Source: Natrialba magadii ATCC 43099 (GTDB lineage Archaea > Halobacteriota > Halobacteria > Halobacteriales > Natrialbaceae). Taken from it: a stretch of 64,000 nt of DNA. A program made the position numbers and the translations under genes. The stretch's first letter is position 1. Every line of letters begins with the position of its first letter. The notes under the pieces were generated by a model, which was not told the origin of the DNA, searched no databases, and saw only the letters and a program-made list of their open reading frames with translations. Shown here piece by piece: positions 43,525 to 52,385 of the stretch. Where the stretch lies: NCBI RefSeq assembly GCF_000025625.1, contig NC_013922.1:3596001-3660000 (forward strand). Reading direction: 5' to 3'.

Positions 43525-43656
43525 ATGGAACTCGCCGAACCACTCGAGTACGTGTGCGTCCAGTGTCGTCGTCACGAGGCGGTCGACGACGCGCTTGTGA
43601 GTACCTGCCGGCAGTGCGGGGACGAGATGCGAAACGTCGACTTAGTGACCGACTGA
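43525..43656 (+). CDS. 43-residue zinc-ribbon protein (rubrerythrin-like domain)
   Basis: The ATG at 43525 opens MELAEPLEYVCVQCRRHEAV and ends with CRQCGDEMRNVDLVTD. Two CxxC knuckles (11-14 and about 30-33) make a rubredoxin-type zinc ribbon, like the small haloarchaeal family I recall as DUF7129. It follows the MFS gene by 62 nt and may be co-transcribed with it. Too short for standard gene callers. Confidence 0.85.
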   Translation: MELAEPLEYVCVQCRRHEAVDDALVSTCRQCGDEMRNVDLVTD

Positions 43657-43835
43657 TCCCGCGTGGCGGCGGTACTCGTCGGATTGTATGCGGACGGGAA
43701 GCGATTGCTGTCACGGCCGCCAGTGGACAGCCTTCGGTAGCCGACATCGATACCCAGCGATCAAAACCGATACGAGGGACAGCCAATGGCATCGCCGGCC
43801 ACAGCTTTTTGCGCGCAATCGTTGGACACCCTCGC

Positions 43836-44225
43836 ATGTCGCTGTACTCGCTGGCCGACCTCGACTCGATCGAGCCGCGAGAGATCGAAAGCATCGCGCC
43901 GACACTGCTCCCGATCGGACCCGCACTCGAGTCCGAACAGTTGCGTCCGAGCGTCTGGCACTACGAGCGCGGCGAGGAGAACACGTACCACCGCCAGGAC
44001 CAACAGGAGGAGTTCTACCTCGTTCTCGAGGGCACCGTCGACGTGACCGTCGAGCGCGACGACGAACGCGACGTCGTCACGCTCACGAGACACGAGTGTA
44101 TGGTCGTACCACCGGAATCCTGGCGACAGATCGAGGCGGTCGAGGAGAGTCGCGTGCTCGTCGTCGGCGCGCCGAACGTCGCGGACGACGCCGTGCTGAA
44201 GGATGCGTCAGAGCAGCGGAGTTGA
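43836..44225 (+). CDS. Cupin-domain protein
   Basis: 129 residues from the ATG at 43836 (MSLYSLADLDSIEPREIESI). Cupin motif 1 ENTYHRQDQQEEFYLVLEGTVDV (key words YHRQDQQEEFYLVLEG) and motif 2 CMVVPPESWRQIEA form the beta-barrel metal site. First-motif His and the Glu/Gln pair could bind Mn, Fe or Zn. The substrate is unknown. It is convergent with the giant actin-like gene: the two stop codons are 48 nt apart. Confidence 0.9.
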   Translation: MSLYSLADLDSIEPREIESIAPTLLPIGPALESEQLRPSVWHYERGEENTYHRQDQQEEFYLVLEGTVDVTVERDDERDVVTLTRHECMVVPPESWRQIEAVEESRVLVVGAPNVADDAVLKDASEQRS

Positions 44226-44273
44226 GCGGCGTTGAGCGGCGTTGTTGCGCTGTTGCGTTGATCCGTCTGTGTG

Positions 44274-47200
44274 TTAGCGGGTGAGCGCCACCGCCGCGCC
44301 AACCAGCACGAGGCCGAGTACCGCGATCACCGCGCCGATCGTTCCTGCGCCGGCAACTGAGAGGGCGACGGTCGCACCCGCGACGATGCCGGCACCGCCA
44401 CCGCCGGCGAGCAACGGACCAAGAAGAGTGGCCGACGAGCGGCCCGTTTCTTCATCTTGCCCGCCAGTCTCAGTCGTTTCGTCAGCTGTTTTCAGCTCTT
44501 CAGTTACGTCGGCAACCTCGTCTACCTCACGCTGCAGTTCCGACCGCAGCGACTCCAACTCGTCCGCCGTCACCAGCGGCTCCAGTTCTTCCTGGGTCAC
44601 CCCACTCCCACCCTGCTCGCCCTCGAGTTCCGCAACCCGCTCCGCCAGCTGTTCGTGGTCGGGCTCGAGTACAGTCTGCTCAGACGCAACGGAAGTCACG
44701 CGCTCGTCGAGTTCGTCGAGGCGCTGGTCAAGGTTCGCAACTGCCTCGGACTCCGCGAGGTTGTCGATCCGCTCCGAAAGCGAGTCGACCTCCGCAGCCA
44801 GCGACGAGACAGTTTCGTCGTCCGGCACGTCTTCGGAGTCCGGCACATCTTCGAGGGCATCGGAGAGGGACTCGAGTTCGGTGTCGAGCCTGTCTACCTC
44901 GTCCGAGACGCTCGCTGTGTCGTCGGCGAGCGCCTCGATTTCTGCTGCCTGTTCGTTGATCGTCGCTGCCTGCTCGTCGATGGTTGCCGCCTGCTCGTCG
45001 ACGGTCGCCGTCTGCTCGTCGATCGTCGACTCCTGTGCAGTGAGGCGCGTCTCGAGTTCGGCCGTGGTGTCGTCGACTGCAGTGACATCGGATTCGACGC
45101 TTGTGAGCGTGTCCTCGAGTTCGTCTACGTCAGCACTCGTCGTCTCAGCAGTTTCCTCGACATCCGCAGTGTGGCTCTCGACGGCGGTAACGTCGGCAGC
45201 GACGGCATCCAGTCGGTCGCCAGCGTCACCGATCTGGTCGTCGAGCGCGTCGATGCTGGCACGCAGGTCGTCACTCTCGTTCTCGAGTGTCGCCTCGGTT
45301 TCGTCGAGTTGCTCCTCGAGCGACGTTTCTGTTTCAGCGAGCTGTTCTTCCAGTCCCGTTTCTGCCTCCTCGAGTTGTGTTTCGAGATCAGACTCTACAG
45401 AGCCGATCTGCGTTTCGAGCTCCGCTTCCGTTGACTGGAGCTGCGTTTCGAACTCCGATTCCGCCGACTCAATCCGCGAGCCGAGGTTCGACTCCGTTTC
45501 ATCGAGCCGGCTCTCGAGTGCATCGACGTCCTCGGCCTGCGTCGACACGGCTGCCTCCGTTTCGTCGAGTCGTGACGCGAGTGCCTCCTCGGTCGACTCG
45601 AGTGCATCCTCGATCGAGTTGACTGTCTCGGCGATCTCCGCAGCGTGTGCATCGAGATCAGCTTCCACGTCCGCGACGGCTGACTCGGCAGATCCGACGC
45701 GCTCGCTGACCGACTCGAGTTCGTCGTCGATCGTCTCGTCGACGGCATCGACGCGGGACTCGAGTGCGTCCACTTCGGCCGTCGTCGCGGACTCGTCTGC
45801 CAGGTCGGCGACGGTGTCCTCGAGATCCGCAAGTGTTTCCCGGTCGGTCTCGAGTTCGGCCACCGTCTCGTCGAGGTCGGATGCGAGGTCCTCGAGCGTC
45901 GTCCCGAGCTCCGACATCTCGTCGTCGACCTCGTCGAATCGGGCGGTCGTGTGTGTCGAGTGTTCCTCGAGTCGGCCTGCAAGTCCGTCGAGTCGAGTGG
46001 CTTGCGTCTCGAGTTGGGGTTCGAGTTCGTCGACTCGTGCGTCGGTCTCCGCAACAGTGGTCATCGCGTCCGCGCGGGCCGAAACCGTCTCCGAAAGGTC
46101 GGCAAGCCTGGCTTCGGCCTGCTCGAGTTCCTGTGCTACGCTCGCGAGGTCGTCCGTCCGAGCGGTCTCCTCGCGGACCGTGTCGAGGGCGGACTCGAGT
46201 GCGTCGAGGTCGTCGGCGAGCGCCTGAATTTCCTCGTCGCGGTTGGCGAGGCGGTCGAACAGGTGGTCGATGGCGTCGTTCGCACGGTCGTCCGTGGTTG
46301 GCTGTATCTGTGCGTCGAGGTCGGCGGCGATGGCTGCGGCACTGTCACCGCCATCGTTGCCACTCGGACTGCTGGCGTCGCCGGTCGCTGGCTTCGATGC
46401 CGTCGCCGAACCACCGTCGAGGTCGCCGTCGAACGAAAGCGTGTCCACGTCTTCGCTGCCCGTGCCTGACACAGTGGTTCCCCAGACGATCTCGTCGTAA
46501 GCATCGACATCGTCTTCGGAAGCAGCGAGCGCGCCTCTCGCGGCGCTCGCTTCCGGATCCGCTGCGAGTCGAACACCCCGAATCGAGATGGGGAGTCCCG
46601 CCGAATCGAATCGGCCGCCAAGGAGGTACTCGAGTCCCTCGACTGCGCCCGAACCAGCGACGGCGATCGGGACGGCGACGCCGCGCTGGAGGTCGGCGGC
46701 CGCGGCCTGGTCGCCGAGGGCGTCGGCCAGTTCGGCGACGAGGTCGTCGTACGCTGCAGCGAGGGCGCGTTCGATCGGTCCCGTTGCGGCATCGGGGTCG
46801 AGTTCGAAGTCTGCGAGAACGTTTCGGACCTGTGTGTGCTCGTGGCCGGTCTCGCCGGCCGCCTGGGCGACGATCCAGTCGGTGCCGCGGGTGATGGAAA
46901 ACGCAAGAACCGGGACGCCGTAGTAGGCGAGCGCAACGCTCGTGGTCTGTGCGCCGAGGCAGATTCCGACGCCGGTGTAGTTGTCGCCGGCGAACTGATC
47001 GTAAATGACGGCGAAGCCCTGGCTGACTGGTGTTGGGGATTGCGAGTCGCCATCGTCGGTTTTTCCGGCAGCCGTCAACTCGTCGAGCACCGAGGCAACC
47101 GTCTCGCGATGTGCGCCAGTCGGCGCGTCGGCGTCGACCACCGTCCCAGGCGTCGTGTAGGAGAGCGCCGTCGGCGAAACGTCGTCAGGGAGGACGAGGT

Positions 47201-47567
47201 CGACGAGCGCCGAAAACACTGCCTCGTCGTATTCTGCGGCGTCGAAGACGCCCTGCTGAAACGGCGTCTCGTGTTCGGAGACAGTCACGTCGTCACCGAC
47301 CTCCGCTGCGATGGTCGTCGCTTCTGGACCGACGAGCAGCATCTCATCGTCAGTCTCGACGAGCGCGACCGCATCGGTGTCGGCCGCAGTGATCGCGTCC
47401 TCGAGTGCATCGTTCGTTGCACTCGCTTCGTTCTCAGTGTCTGTCTCCGTCTCCCCTGCTGTCGACACCGAGACAACCCGCGTCGGTGTCGAACGAAGCG
47501 CGACCTCCCCCGAGCGGTCGCTCGCGAGCCGAATCGCATTCGCCCCAATATCGAGACCGTATGCCAT
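44274..47567 (-). CDS. Actin-fold protein with ~580-residue coiled coil and C-terminal membrane anchor
   Basis: 1097 residues from the ATG at 47567 (MAYGLDIGANAIRL). Residues 1-350 read as an actin/MreB/FtsA ATPase: phosphate-1 GLDIGANAIRLA (4-15), phosphate-2 VGICLGAQTTSVALAYYG (200-217), adenosine motif AVAGSGAVEGLEYLLGG (302-318), and the closing ADPEASAARGALAASED (336-352). In phosphate-2 the usual Asp before the Gly is missing (ICLGAQTT). After an acidic linker, ~430-1010 is an almost unbroken heptad coiled coil (ELETQIGSVESDLETQLEE; TIDEQAATINEQAAEIEAL), and ~1047-1097 holds two hydrophobic spans ending ALTR. It is probably a membrane-tethered filament or scaffold, related in fold to salactin/volactin but far larger. 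Confidence 0.88.
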   Translation of the reverse strand: MAYGLDIGANAIRLASDRSGEVALRSTPTRVVSVSTAGETETDTENEASATNDALEDAITAADTDAVALVETDDEMLLVGPEATTIAAEVGDDVTVSEHETPFQQGVFDAAEYDEAVFSALVDLVLPDDVSPTALSYTTPGTVVDADAPTGAHRETVASVLDELTAAGKTDDGDSQSPTPVSQGFAVIYDQFAGDNYTGVGICLGAQTTSVALAYYGVPVLAFSITRGTDWIVAQAAGETGHEHTQVRNVLADFELDPDAATGPIERALAAAYDDLVAELADALGDQAAAADLQRGVAVPIAVAGSGAVEGLEYLLGGRFDSAGLPISIRGVRLAADPEASAARGALAASEDDVDAYDEIVWGTTVSGTGSEDVDTLSFDGDLDGGSATASKPATGDASSPSGNDGGDSAAAIAADLDAQIQPTTDDRANDAIDHLFDRLANRDEEIQALADDLDALESALDTVREETARTDDLASVAQELEQAEARLADLSETVSARADAMTTVAETDARVDELEPQLETQATRLDGLAGRLEEHSTHTTARFDEVDDEMSELGTTLEDLASDLDETVAELETDRETLADLEDTVADLADESATTAEVDALESRVDAVDETIDDELESVSERVGSAESAVADVEADLDAHAAEIAETVNSIEDALESTEEALASRLDETEAAVSTQAEDVDALESRLDETESNLGSRIESAESEFETQLQSTEAELETQIGSVESDLETQLEEAETGLEEQLAETETSLEEQLDETEATLENESDDLRASIDALDDQIGDAGDRLDAVAADVTAVESHTADVEETAETTSADVDELEDTLTSVESDVTAVDDTTAELETRLTAQESTIDEQTATVDEQAATIDEQAATINEQAAEIEALADDTASVSDEVDRLDTELESLSDALEDVPDSEDVPDDETVSSLAAEVDSLSERIDNLAESEAVANLDQRLDELDERVTSVASEQTVLEPDHEQLAERVAELEGEQGGSGVTQEELEPLVTADELESLRSELQREVDEVADVTEELKTADETTETGGQDEETGRSSATLLGPLLAGGGGAGIVAGATVALSVAGAGTIGAVIAVLGLVLVGAAVALTR

Positions 47568-47594
47568 GCCGAGGAGAACCGAGAGCCACCCCTT

Positions 47595-47615
47595 GGTACT
47601 TCGCCCGTGAGTACC
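47595..47615. promoter_or_regulatory. Inverted repeat upstream of the actin-like gene
   Basis: ggtact-(9 nt)-agtacc at 47595-47615 is nested inside a wider ccacccc/ggggtgg pair (47586-47592 and 47632-47638). It lies 28-71 nt before the start codon, so it could be an operator or a hairpin in the mRNA leader. The likely minus-strand TATA (gtaattttcac, near 47620-47630) falls between the arms. Confidence 0.45.
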
Positions 47616-47651
47616 AGATGTGAAAATTACCGGGGTGGAGGCTGTGCTGCT

Positions 47652-47915
47652 GTGCCGGTGTGCCGCTGTGACGGTGTACCGGTGTGCCGATGCACCAATG
47701 TGCCGCTGTGACGGTGTACCGGTGTGCCGATGCACCAATGTGCCGCTGTGTCGGTGTACCGGTGTGCCGATGCACCAATGTGCCGCTGTGTCGGTGTGAC
47801 GGTGTGCCGGTGTGCCGCTGTGTCGGTGTACCGGTGTGACGGTGTGCCGGTGTGACGGTGTGCCGGTGTGCCGCTGTACCGGTGTGCCGATGCACCAATG
47901 TGCCGATGTGCCGGT
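47652..47915. repeat. Octamer satellite, 33 units with 40-nt higher-order repeat
   Basis: 33 consecutive octamers of the type gtgccggt, gtgccgct, gtgacggt, gtaccggt, gtgccgat and gcaccaat. Five of them form a 40-nt higher-order unit that repeats at 47660, 47700 and 47740. The array fills the space between the MOSC gene stop (47927) and the actin-like promoter. It is open in several frames and was rejected as coding. Confidence 0.95.
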
Positions 47916-47926
47916 GATCTCCCTGC

Positions 47927-48871
47927 CTACTGTGCGAGTTCGTACGCCTCGCCGACCGAAACTGCCGCTCCCGCCTCGAGCGTCTCGCCCCACGACGACT
48001 TGGGGACCTTCGTATTCACCATCAGGCGGAAGTAGTGGTCGAACCATGCCTCACTGGCCCACTCCGGAAGCGTCCGTTCACGTTGCTCGACGAACGTCTC
48101 TTGAAAGCCGTCGGTCTCCTCACCAGTGTCCGGATCGCGCGTCGGCACGACACAGCGCTGACACGGATTGATCCCCGACAGCGCTATTGTGCCGATGTCG
48201 AACGCGACGGCGTGGCCCGGCCGCTCGTAGAGACGGTCCTCCCAGAACGCGGGCGCATCGCTGAGCACGAGATTCGGACGAAGCCGCCGACACATCTCGA
48301 CCGCGTCGATCTCGGGGTACCAGTCGGCGACGGACTCGAGTGTCGCCTGTGAGATGACGGTCGGCCCGGAGGCGTCGGTGTCGTCCGGGAAGCCGCCAGC
48401 GTCGTTGCGCACGAGTTCGACGGGGTAGCCGAAGTACTCGGAGAGCCACTCAGAGAGGTGCTCGCGGTCGAGTTCGAGGTGGAAGGTCTGACCGTCGGTG
48501 GTCGAGTCGGTTTCAGACTGGTCGGATTGGAGTGAGCCAGACCCGTTGTGCTGGGCTGAGCCGGTATCGCTGAGCGTCACGGTTTCGCGTTCGAGATCGT
48601 AGGTTGCGCGTAACTGGTAAATCGCGGGTTCTCGTTTGCCGTTGACGTAGCTGCCGACTGTTTCTGGCGTCCCGTGTGGCCGACCTGTGGCGTTCGTACT
48701 GGCTGTGTCAGCCCCGTCGGCCCCATCACTCGACGACGCAGCCGTTCCTTCGACGATCGCGTACCGACGATCCCAGGAGAGACCACCGTTCCGTTCGATC
48801 GCCGCCGTCTGTACCGCCGTCGCGTCGAGAGATTTGATCGGGTGAACGAGGATACGATCCAGCGAGACCAT
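47927..48871 (-). CDS. MOSC-domain protein (YcbX-like)
   Basis: 314 residues. MOSC N-terminal beta barrel (MVSLDRILVHPIKSLDA) followed by the MOSC domain with the conserved cysteine in INPCQRCVVPTRDPDTGE (key words NPCQRC). MOSC proteins bind a molybdenum cofactor and transfer sulfur or reduce N-hydroxylated compounds. A Ser/Asp insert around residues 45-70 and 95-125 is low-complexity. A minus-strand TATA (cataagcac, near 48893-48902) is ~26-34 nt upstream. Confidence 0.9.
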   Translation of the reverse strand: MVSLDRILVHPIKSLDATAVQTAAIERNGGLSWDRRYAIVEGTAASSSDGADGADTASTNATGRPHGTPETVGSYVNGKREPAIYQLRATYDLERETVTLSDTGSAQHNGSGSLQSDQSETDSTTDGQTFHLELDREHLSEWLSEYFGYPVELVRNDAGGFPDDTDASGPTVISQATLESVADWYPEIDAVEMCRRLRPNLVLSDAPAFWEDRLYERPGHAVAFDIGTIALSGINPCQRCVVPTRDPDTGEETDGFQETFVEQRERTLPEWASEAWFDHYFRLMVNTKVPKSSWGETLEAGAAVSVGEAYELAQ

Positions 48872-49121
48872 CGATATTTCCGACGTGGTGCTGGTGCTTA
48901 TGTGTGCTTATTCGACACATGACACGAGTACGAACAACGGCGAGTGTTGCCCTTCGAGTTAGAATTATTTCTGATGTGAGTACCCATCACGACATATGTG
49001 ATTTCAGATATATTCGTGACGGAGAAAGATATCGTTACGAATTGGGAGTAGAGACGTATGAACTGCCAAACATGAGGTTCGGGTTGGGGATGTCATGACA
49101 CACACAGAGCAAAATCCTCCA

Positions 49122-49130
49122 GGTTTATAC
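49122..49130 (+). promoter_or_regulatory. TATA box of pckA
   Basis: ggtttatac precedes the ATG at 49156 by ~26-34 nt. The ~270-nt region between the MOSC start and pckA is unusually AT-rich (for example ttagaattatttctgatg near 48959-48976), as often seen around regulated promoters, and contains no supported gene. Confidence 0.55.
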
Positions 49131-49155
49131 ATCAGGATGATGGTGGGTTATGTAT

Positions 49156-50667
49156 ATGTCCGAAACCGGGACGGAGCCCCGTCCGCTGGTCCGACAGCTT
49201 CCCGACCCAGTGACAGCGTCGAACGTTCGGCACAACCCCTCACTCGAGGAACTTCGCGAACTCGCGGCCCACGAGGAGACCACGACTGAGTTCGGATCTC
49301 CCTCCTACGTTAGCGAGTACCGCTCGCGGAGTTCGGACCGGACGAAGAACAACATCGATGACGAGTTCGACGCAGACGACCACGCGCTCGTCGACGAGGC
49401 AATCGACCTCGCGGGCGAGCGCGAACTGCTCTGTGTCGACCGGCTGATGGGCCGTCATCCGGAAGCGACGTTCTGCTGCCGGCTGTTCGTCCCCGTCGAA
49501 CACGCCCGCATCGCACTCGCCTGGGCGAACCTGTTCGAGCCGTCCGACGGTCGCGAGCCGGACCTCTACACGGTTCAGCTTCCCGACTACGACGAGACGG
49601 CGATTCGCATCCTGCCTGAGGAGGGCTTCACCGCCGCCCTCGGCAGCGACTACACCGGCGAGGCCAAGAAGTCGTTCCTCCGGCTGTTCATGTTCCGCAC
49701 CAAGCAACAGGGCGGTCTCGGCCTCCACGCGGGCAGCAAGCGCGTCCGCGTCGAAGACGAGGACGGCGACCTGAACACCGTCGGCCAGGTGTTCATGGGC
49801 CTCTCCGCGACTGGCAAGTCCACGCTGACCTCCCACGGCTGCTGGCTTGAGGAGCCCGAAGACGCCTCGATGCGCCAGGACGACGTCTGTGCGCTCCTGC
49901 CGGACGGCTCCGTCGCCGGCAGCGAGGGGAAGGGGCTGTACATCAAGACCATCGGTCTCGACGAGGAAGAACAGCCCGGCCTCTACCACGCCGCAACCGA
50001 TGAGACGGCCATCCTCGAAAACGTCGACGTCGCCGAGGACGGCACCGTCGACTTCGACTCCGACCGCTACACCGCCAACTCGCGCGCGATCATCCGCCGG
50101 GACGAACTCGAGAGCGCCGACGACGAGATCGACCTGAACGAGATCGACCAGGTATTCTTCATCACGCGCAACCCGCTGATGCCGCCGGTTGCAAAGCTTC
50201 GCGACGAGCAAGCTGCCGCCGCGTTTATGCTCGGCGAATCGATCGAGACCAGCGCGGGCGATCCCTCGCGCGCTGGCGAGTCGATCCGCGTCGTCGGGAC
50301 GAACCCGTTCATCGTCGGCTCCGAGGGCGAGGAAGGCAACATCTTCTACGACCTGATGGGTGCACTCGACGTCGACTGTTACGTCATCAACACCGGCTAT
50401 CTCGGCGAAAAATCGAAGGATATCGGTGTGACGGAGTCCGTGACGATCCTCACCGAAGCCGCTCGTGGGACGATCGAGTGGACCGACGACGACCAGACCG
50501 GACTGACGATTCCCGAGTCGATCCCTGAACTCGACATCGAGGAGTATTACGTTCCGGACCACGTCGAGGACTACGACGAAGCCGTCGCGGAGCTTCGCGC
50601 AGAACGACGGGAGTATCTGGAACAGTTCGAGGATCTCCGCGAGGAAATCATCGACGCCGTCTACTGA
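49156..50667 (+). CDS. pckA: Phosphoenolpyruvate carboxykinase (ATP)
   Basis: 503 residues from the ATG at 49156 (MSETGTEPRPL); an ATG two codons earlier (49150) is possible, but the TATA spacing favours 49156. It converts oxaloacetate plus ATP to PEP for gluconeogenesis. The P-loop GLSATGKST is at about 216-224, with the following DDVCAL and FFITRNPLMPP segments typical of the ATP enzyme. Conserved length and no insertions. The 5' region is AT-rich, consistent with strong metabolic control. Confidence 0.95.
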   Translation: MSETGTEPRPLVRQLPDPVTASNVRHNPSLEELRELAAHEETTTEFGSPSYVSEYRSRSSDRTKNNIDDEFDADDHALVDEAIDLAGERELLCVDRLMGRHPEATFCCRLFVPVEHARIALAWANLFEPSDGREPDLYTVQLPDYDETAIRILPEEGFTAALGSDYTGEAKKSFLRLFMFRTKQQGGLGLHAGSKRVRVEDEDGDLNTVGQVFMGLSATGKSTLTSHGCWLEEPEDASMRQDDVCALLPDGSVAGSEGKGLYIKTIGLDEEEQPGLYHAATDETAILENVDVAEDGTVDFDSDRYTANSRAIIRRDELESADDEIDLNEIDQVFFITRNPLMPPVAKLRDEQAAAAFMLGESIETSAGDPSRAGESIRVVGTNPFIVGSEGEEGNIFYDLMGALDVDCYVINTGYLGEKSKDIGVTESVTILTEAARGTIEWTDDDQTGLTIPESIPELDIEEYYVPDHVEDYDEAVAELRAERREYLEQFEDLREEIIDAVY

Positions 50668-51108
50668 GACGGTCCGTTGTCGTTCGGTACCGGTGATCGC
50701 TCCGACGGTGATCGCTCCGACGGGGACGGCGATCAGCGGTAACACGCTAGAATAATCCGTCTGAACCGGCGACTGACGCTGTCACACGTTTTCGTCGCTG
50801 CTTTCGTGCCGTTCCCGCGCTCTTCACGCACTGTTCTCACGCGATTGCGATTCTCGCGCTCCTCTCGCTGCTGTCTTCAAGACTGAATATTCAAGACCGA
50901 AGACCGAACGCTCGGGTGAACGACTACAGTTGTTCACACTGAGCACTCGTCGCTACAGATTCATCACCCAGACCGCAGCGATAGTCCTCCCTACCGTCAC
51001 GAAAAATGAAACTTGCACGAATTAATCAGTCACTATCGGACGAATGTCAGTGGCAGAGCTTGCCGGACACGAGTACTGTTATATGCGTCCAGTTCTCACC
51101 AGTGAGCA
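50668..51108. other. Intergenic region between pckA and the HEWD gene
   Basis: No supported gene. Contains a 15-nt direct repeat (ggtgatcgctccgac at 50692-50706 and 50707-50721) and the promoter of the next gene: tgttatatgc at 51077-51086 is ~23-32 nt before the ATG at 51109. Confidence 0.5.
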
Positions 51109-51297
51109 ATGAGCGCACAGTTGCGAAAACCAACCGCGCGAGTATGCGAATCGTGCGGGCGTGCTGAGCACTGGGACGACGACCTCGAAGCCTGGCAGAT
51201 TGCACGCACAGATGGCACAAAACAGGTCGGTAGCCCACACTGCCTCCACGAGTGGGACATCAACGGAAACTTCAACCCGGTTGCGATGGACGACTAA
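51109..51297 (+). CDS. HEWD-family small zinc-finger protein
   Basis: 62 residues. CESCGRAEHWDDD (13-25) and HCLHEWDING (44-53) give a two-Cys knuckle plus a Cys/His pair and the HEWD motif that names this haloarchaeal family. It probably binds one zinc and acts as a small adaptor or nucleic-acid-associated protein; function unknown. Leaderless, with a TATA box at 51077-51086. Confidence 0.88.
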   Translation: MSAQLRKPTARVCESCGRAEHWDDDLEAWQIARTDGTKQVGSPHCLHEWDINGNFNPVAMDD

Positions 51298-51356
51298 CGC
51301 CAGCACGACGCGCGTTTTTATTCGGTCTGACTGGCCTACAGCTCCGCATCTCGTAC

Positions 51357-51470
51357 TCCGTGCCTCGTTCCCCGTTTCCTTCGCCCCGTAACTCGTATCC
51401 TGGATCTGGTACCCCGTATCCCGTATCCTGTCCCCCGTATCCCGTACGCTCTTTGCTGCTCCGTCGGTTA
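51357..51470. repeat. Short-period repeat before cutA
   Basis: ccccgtatcc / cccgtatcctg / tcccccgtatcccgta words give a rough 7-10 nt period. The stretch ends ~14 nt before the cutA start at 51484 and is another 5'-flank repeat of this window. Confidence 0.7.
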
Positions 51471-51483
51471 TCATCCGACACCA

Positions 51484-51786
51484 ATGCCAACCGTCTACAT
51501 CACCGCCCCACCAGACGCAGCCGACTCGCTCGCCGAAACCCTCGTCGACAAGCGACTCGCCGCCTGCGTCAACCGGCTCTCGACCACCTCGACGTACCGC
51601 TGGGACGGCGAGATTCACCACGATGATGAGGCCGTCCTGCTCGCGAAGACGACCGACGACGCCTACGACGACCTCGTCGACTGCGTCAAGCGGGAACACC
51701 CCTACGATGTCCCCTGTATCGAACGGTTCGACGAAGCCGACGTACTCGAGTCCTTCGCGGAGTGGCGTGCGGAGAGCGTCGAGTAG
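51484..51786 (+). CDS. cutA: Divalent cation tolerance protein CutA
   Basis: 100 residues, the normal length. TVYITAPPDAADSLAETLVDKRLAACV is the family opening, given here by the key words YITAPPDAADS and RLAACV; the later segment RWDGEIHHDDEAVLLAKT carries the trimer interface and the usual Cys/His region. CutA trimers bind copper and other divalent metals; the true role is not settled. Confidence 0.93.
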   Translation: MPTVYITAPPDAADSLAETLVDKRLAACVNRLSTTSTYRWDGEIHHDDEAVLLAKTTDDAYDDLVDCVKREHPYDVPCIERFDEADVLESFAEWRAESVE

Positions 51787-51911
51787 TGGCTGCTCGAGCA
51801 CGGTAGCACGGCGACGACAGCTGACCCCGCCCGCCACAGTACGTCAGTGCGTCACAGACGCCACTACGCGAAAAAGCAACCCTTAAAACTCGCGCACGGG
51901 TTGTGACGGGT

Positions 51912-52385
51912 ATGGCTGGAACCATCGAAGTGCTCGTTCCGGGTGGCCAGGCCAACCCTGGCCCACCGCTCGGTCCCGAGCTCGGACCGACCCCCGTCGA
52001 CGTGCAGGCGGTCGTACAGCAGATCAACGATCAGACGGAAGCCTTCGACGGCACGGAAGTGCCCGTCACCGTCGACTACGACGACGACGGCTCGTTCGAG
52101 ATCGACGTCGGTGTCCCACCGACGGCGGCACTCGTCAAGGACGAGGCTGGCTTCGAGACCGGCAGCGGCGAGCCCCAGGAGGACTTCGTCGCTGACCTCT
52201 CGGTCGAACAGGTCAAGACCATTGCAGAGCAGAAACACCCTGACCTGCTCGCCTACGATACGAAGAACGCCGCGAAGGAAGTCGTCGGCACCTGCGCCTC
52301 GATGGGCGTTACCATCGAAGGTGACGATGCCCGCGAGTTCAAGGCGAAGGTCGACGACGGCGAGTACGACGACGTACTCGCGTAA
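51912..52385 (+). CDS. rpl11: Ribosomal protein L11
   Basis: 157 residues from the ATG at 51912, ~22-31 nt after the TATA ccttaaaact. N-terminal domain (MAGTIEVLVPGGQANPGPPL) and C-terminal RNA-binding domain (VEQVKTIAEQKHPDLL, VVGTCASMGVTIEG) are complete. In most haloarchaea rpl11 is next to rpl1; here a ~6-kb opposite-strand gene cluster separates them. Leaderless, while the L1 operon downstream is leadered. Confidence 0.97.
   Translation: MAGTIEVLVPGGQANPGPPLGPELGPTPVDVQAVVQQINDQTEAFDGTEVPVTVDYDDDGSFEIDVGVPPTAALVKDEAGFETGSGEPQEDFVADLSVEQVKTIAEQKHPDLLAYDTKNAAKEVVGTCASMGVTIEGDDAREFKAKVDDGEYDDVLA

Noticed and set aside
47568-48047. 160-codon N-terminal extension of the actin-like gene, open through the octamer array
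   Set aside because: It translates to a His/Thr/Arg repeat (HRHTGTPV-like) created by the octamers; the actin motif GLDIGANAIRL begins directly at the ATG 47567 and no similar extension is expected.
48904-49098. 64-codon open frame between MOSC and pckA
   Set aside because: No promoter spacing, unusual composition and no recognised family; it overlaps the pckA control region.
51079-51837. 252-codon minus-strand frame antisense to the HEWD and cutA genes
   Set aside because: Both plus-strand genes have clear families and promoters; the antisense frame contains the repeat region and has no domain.
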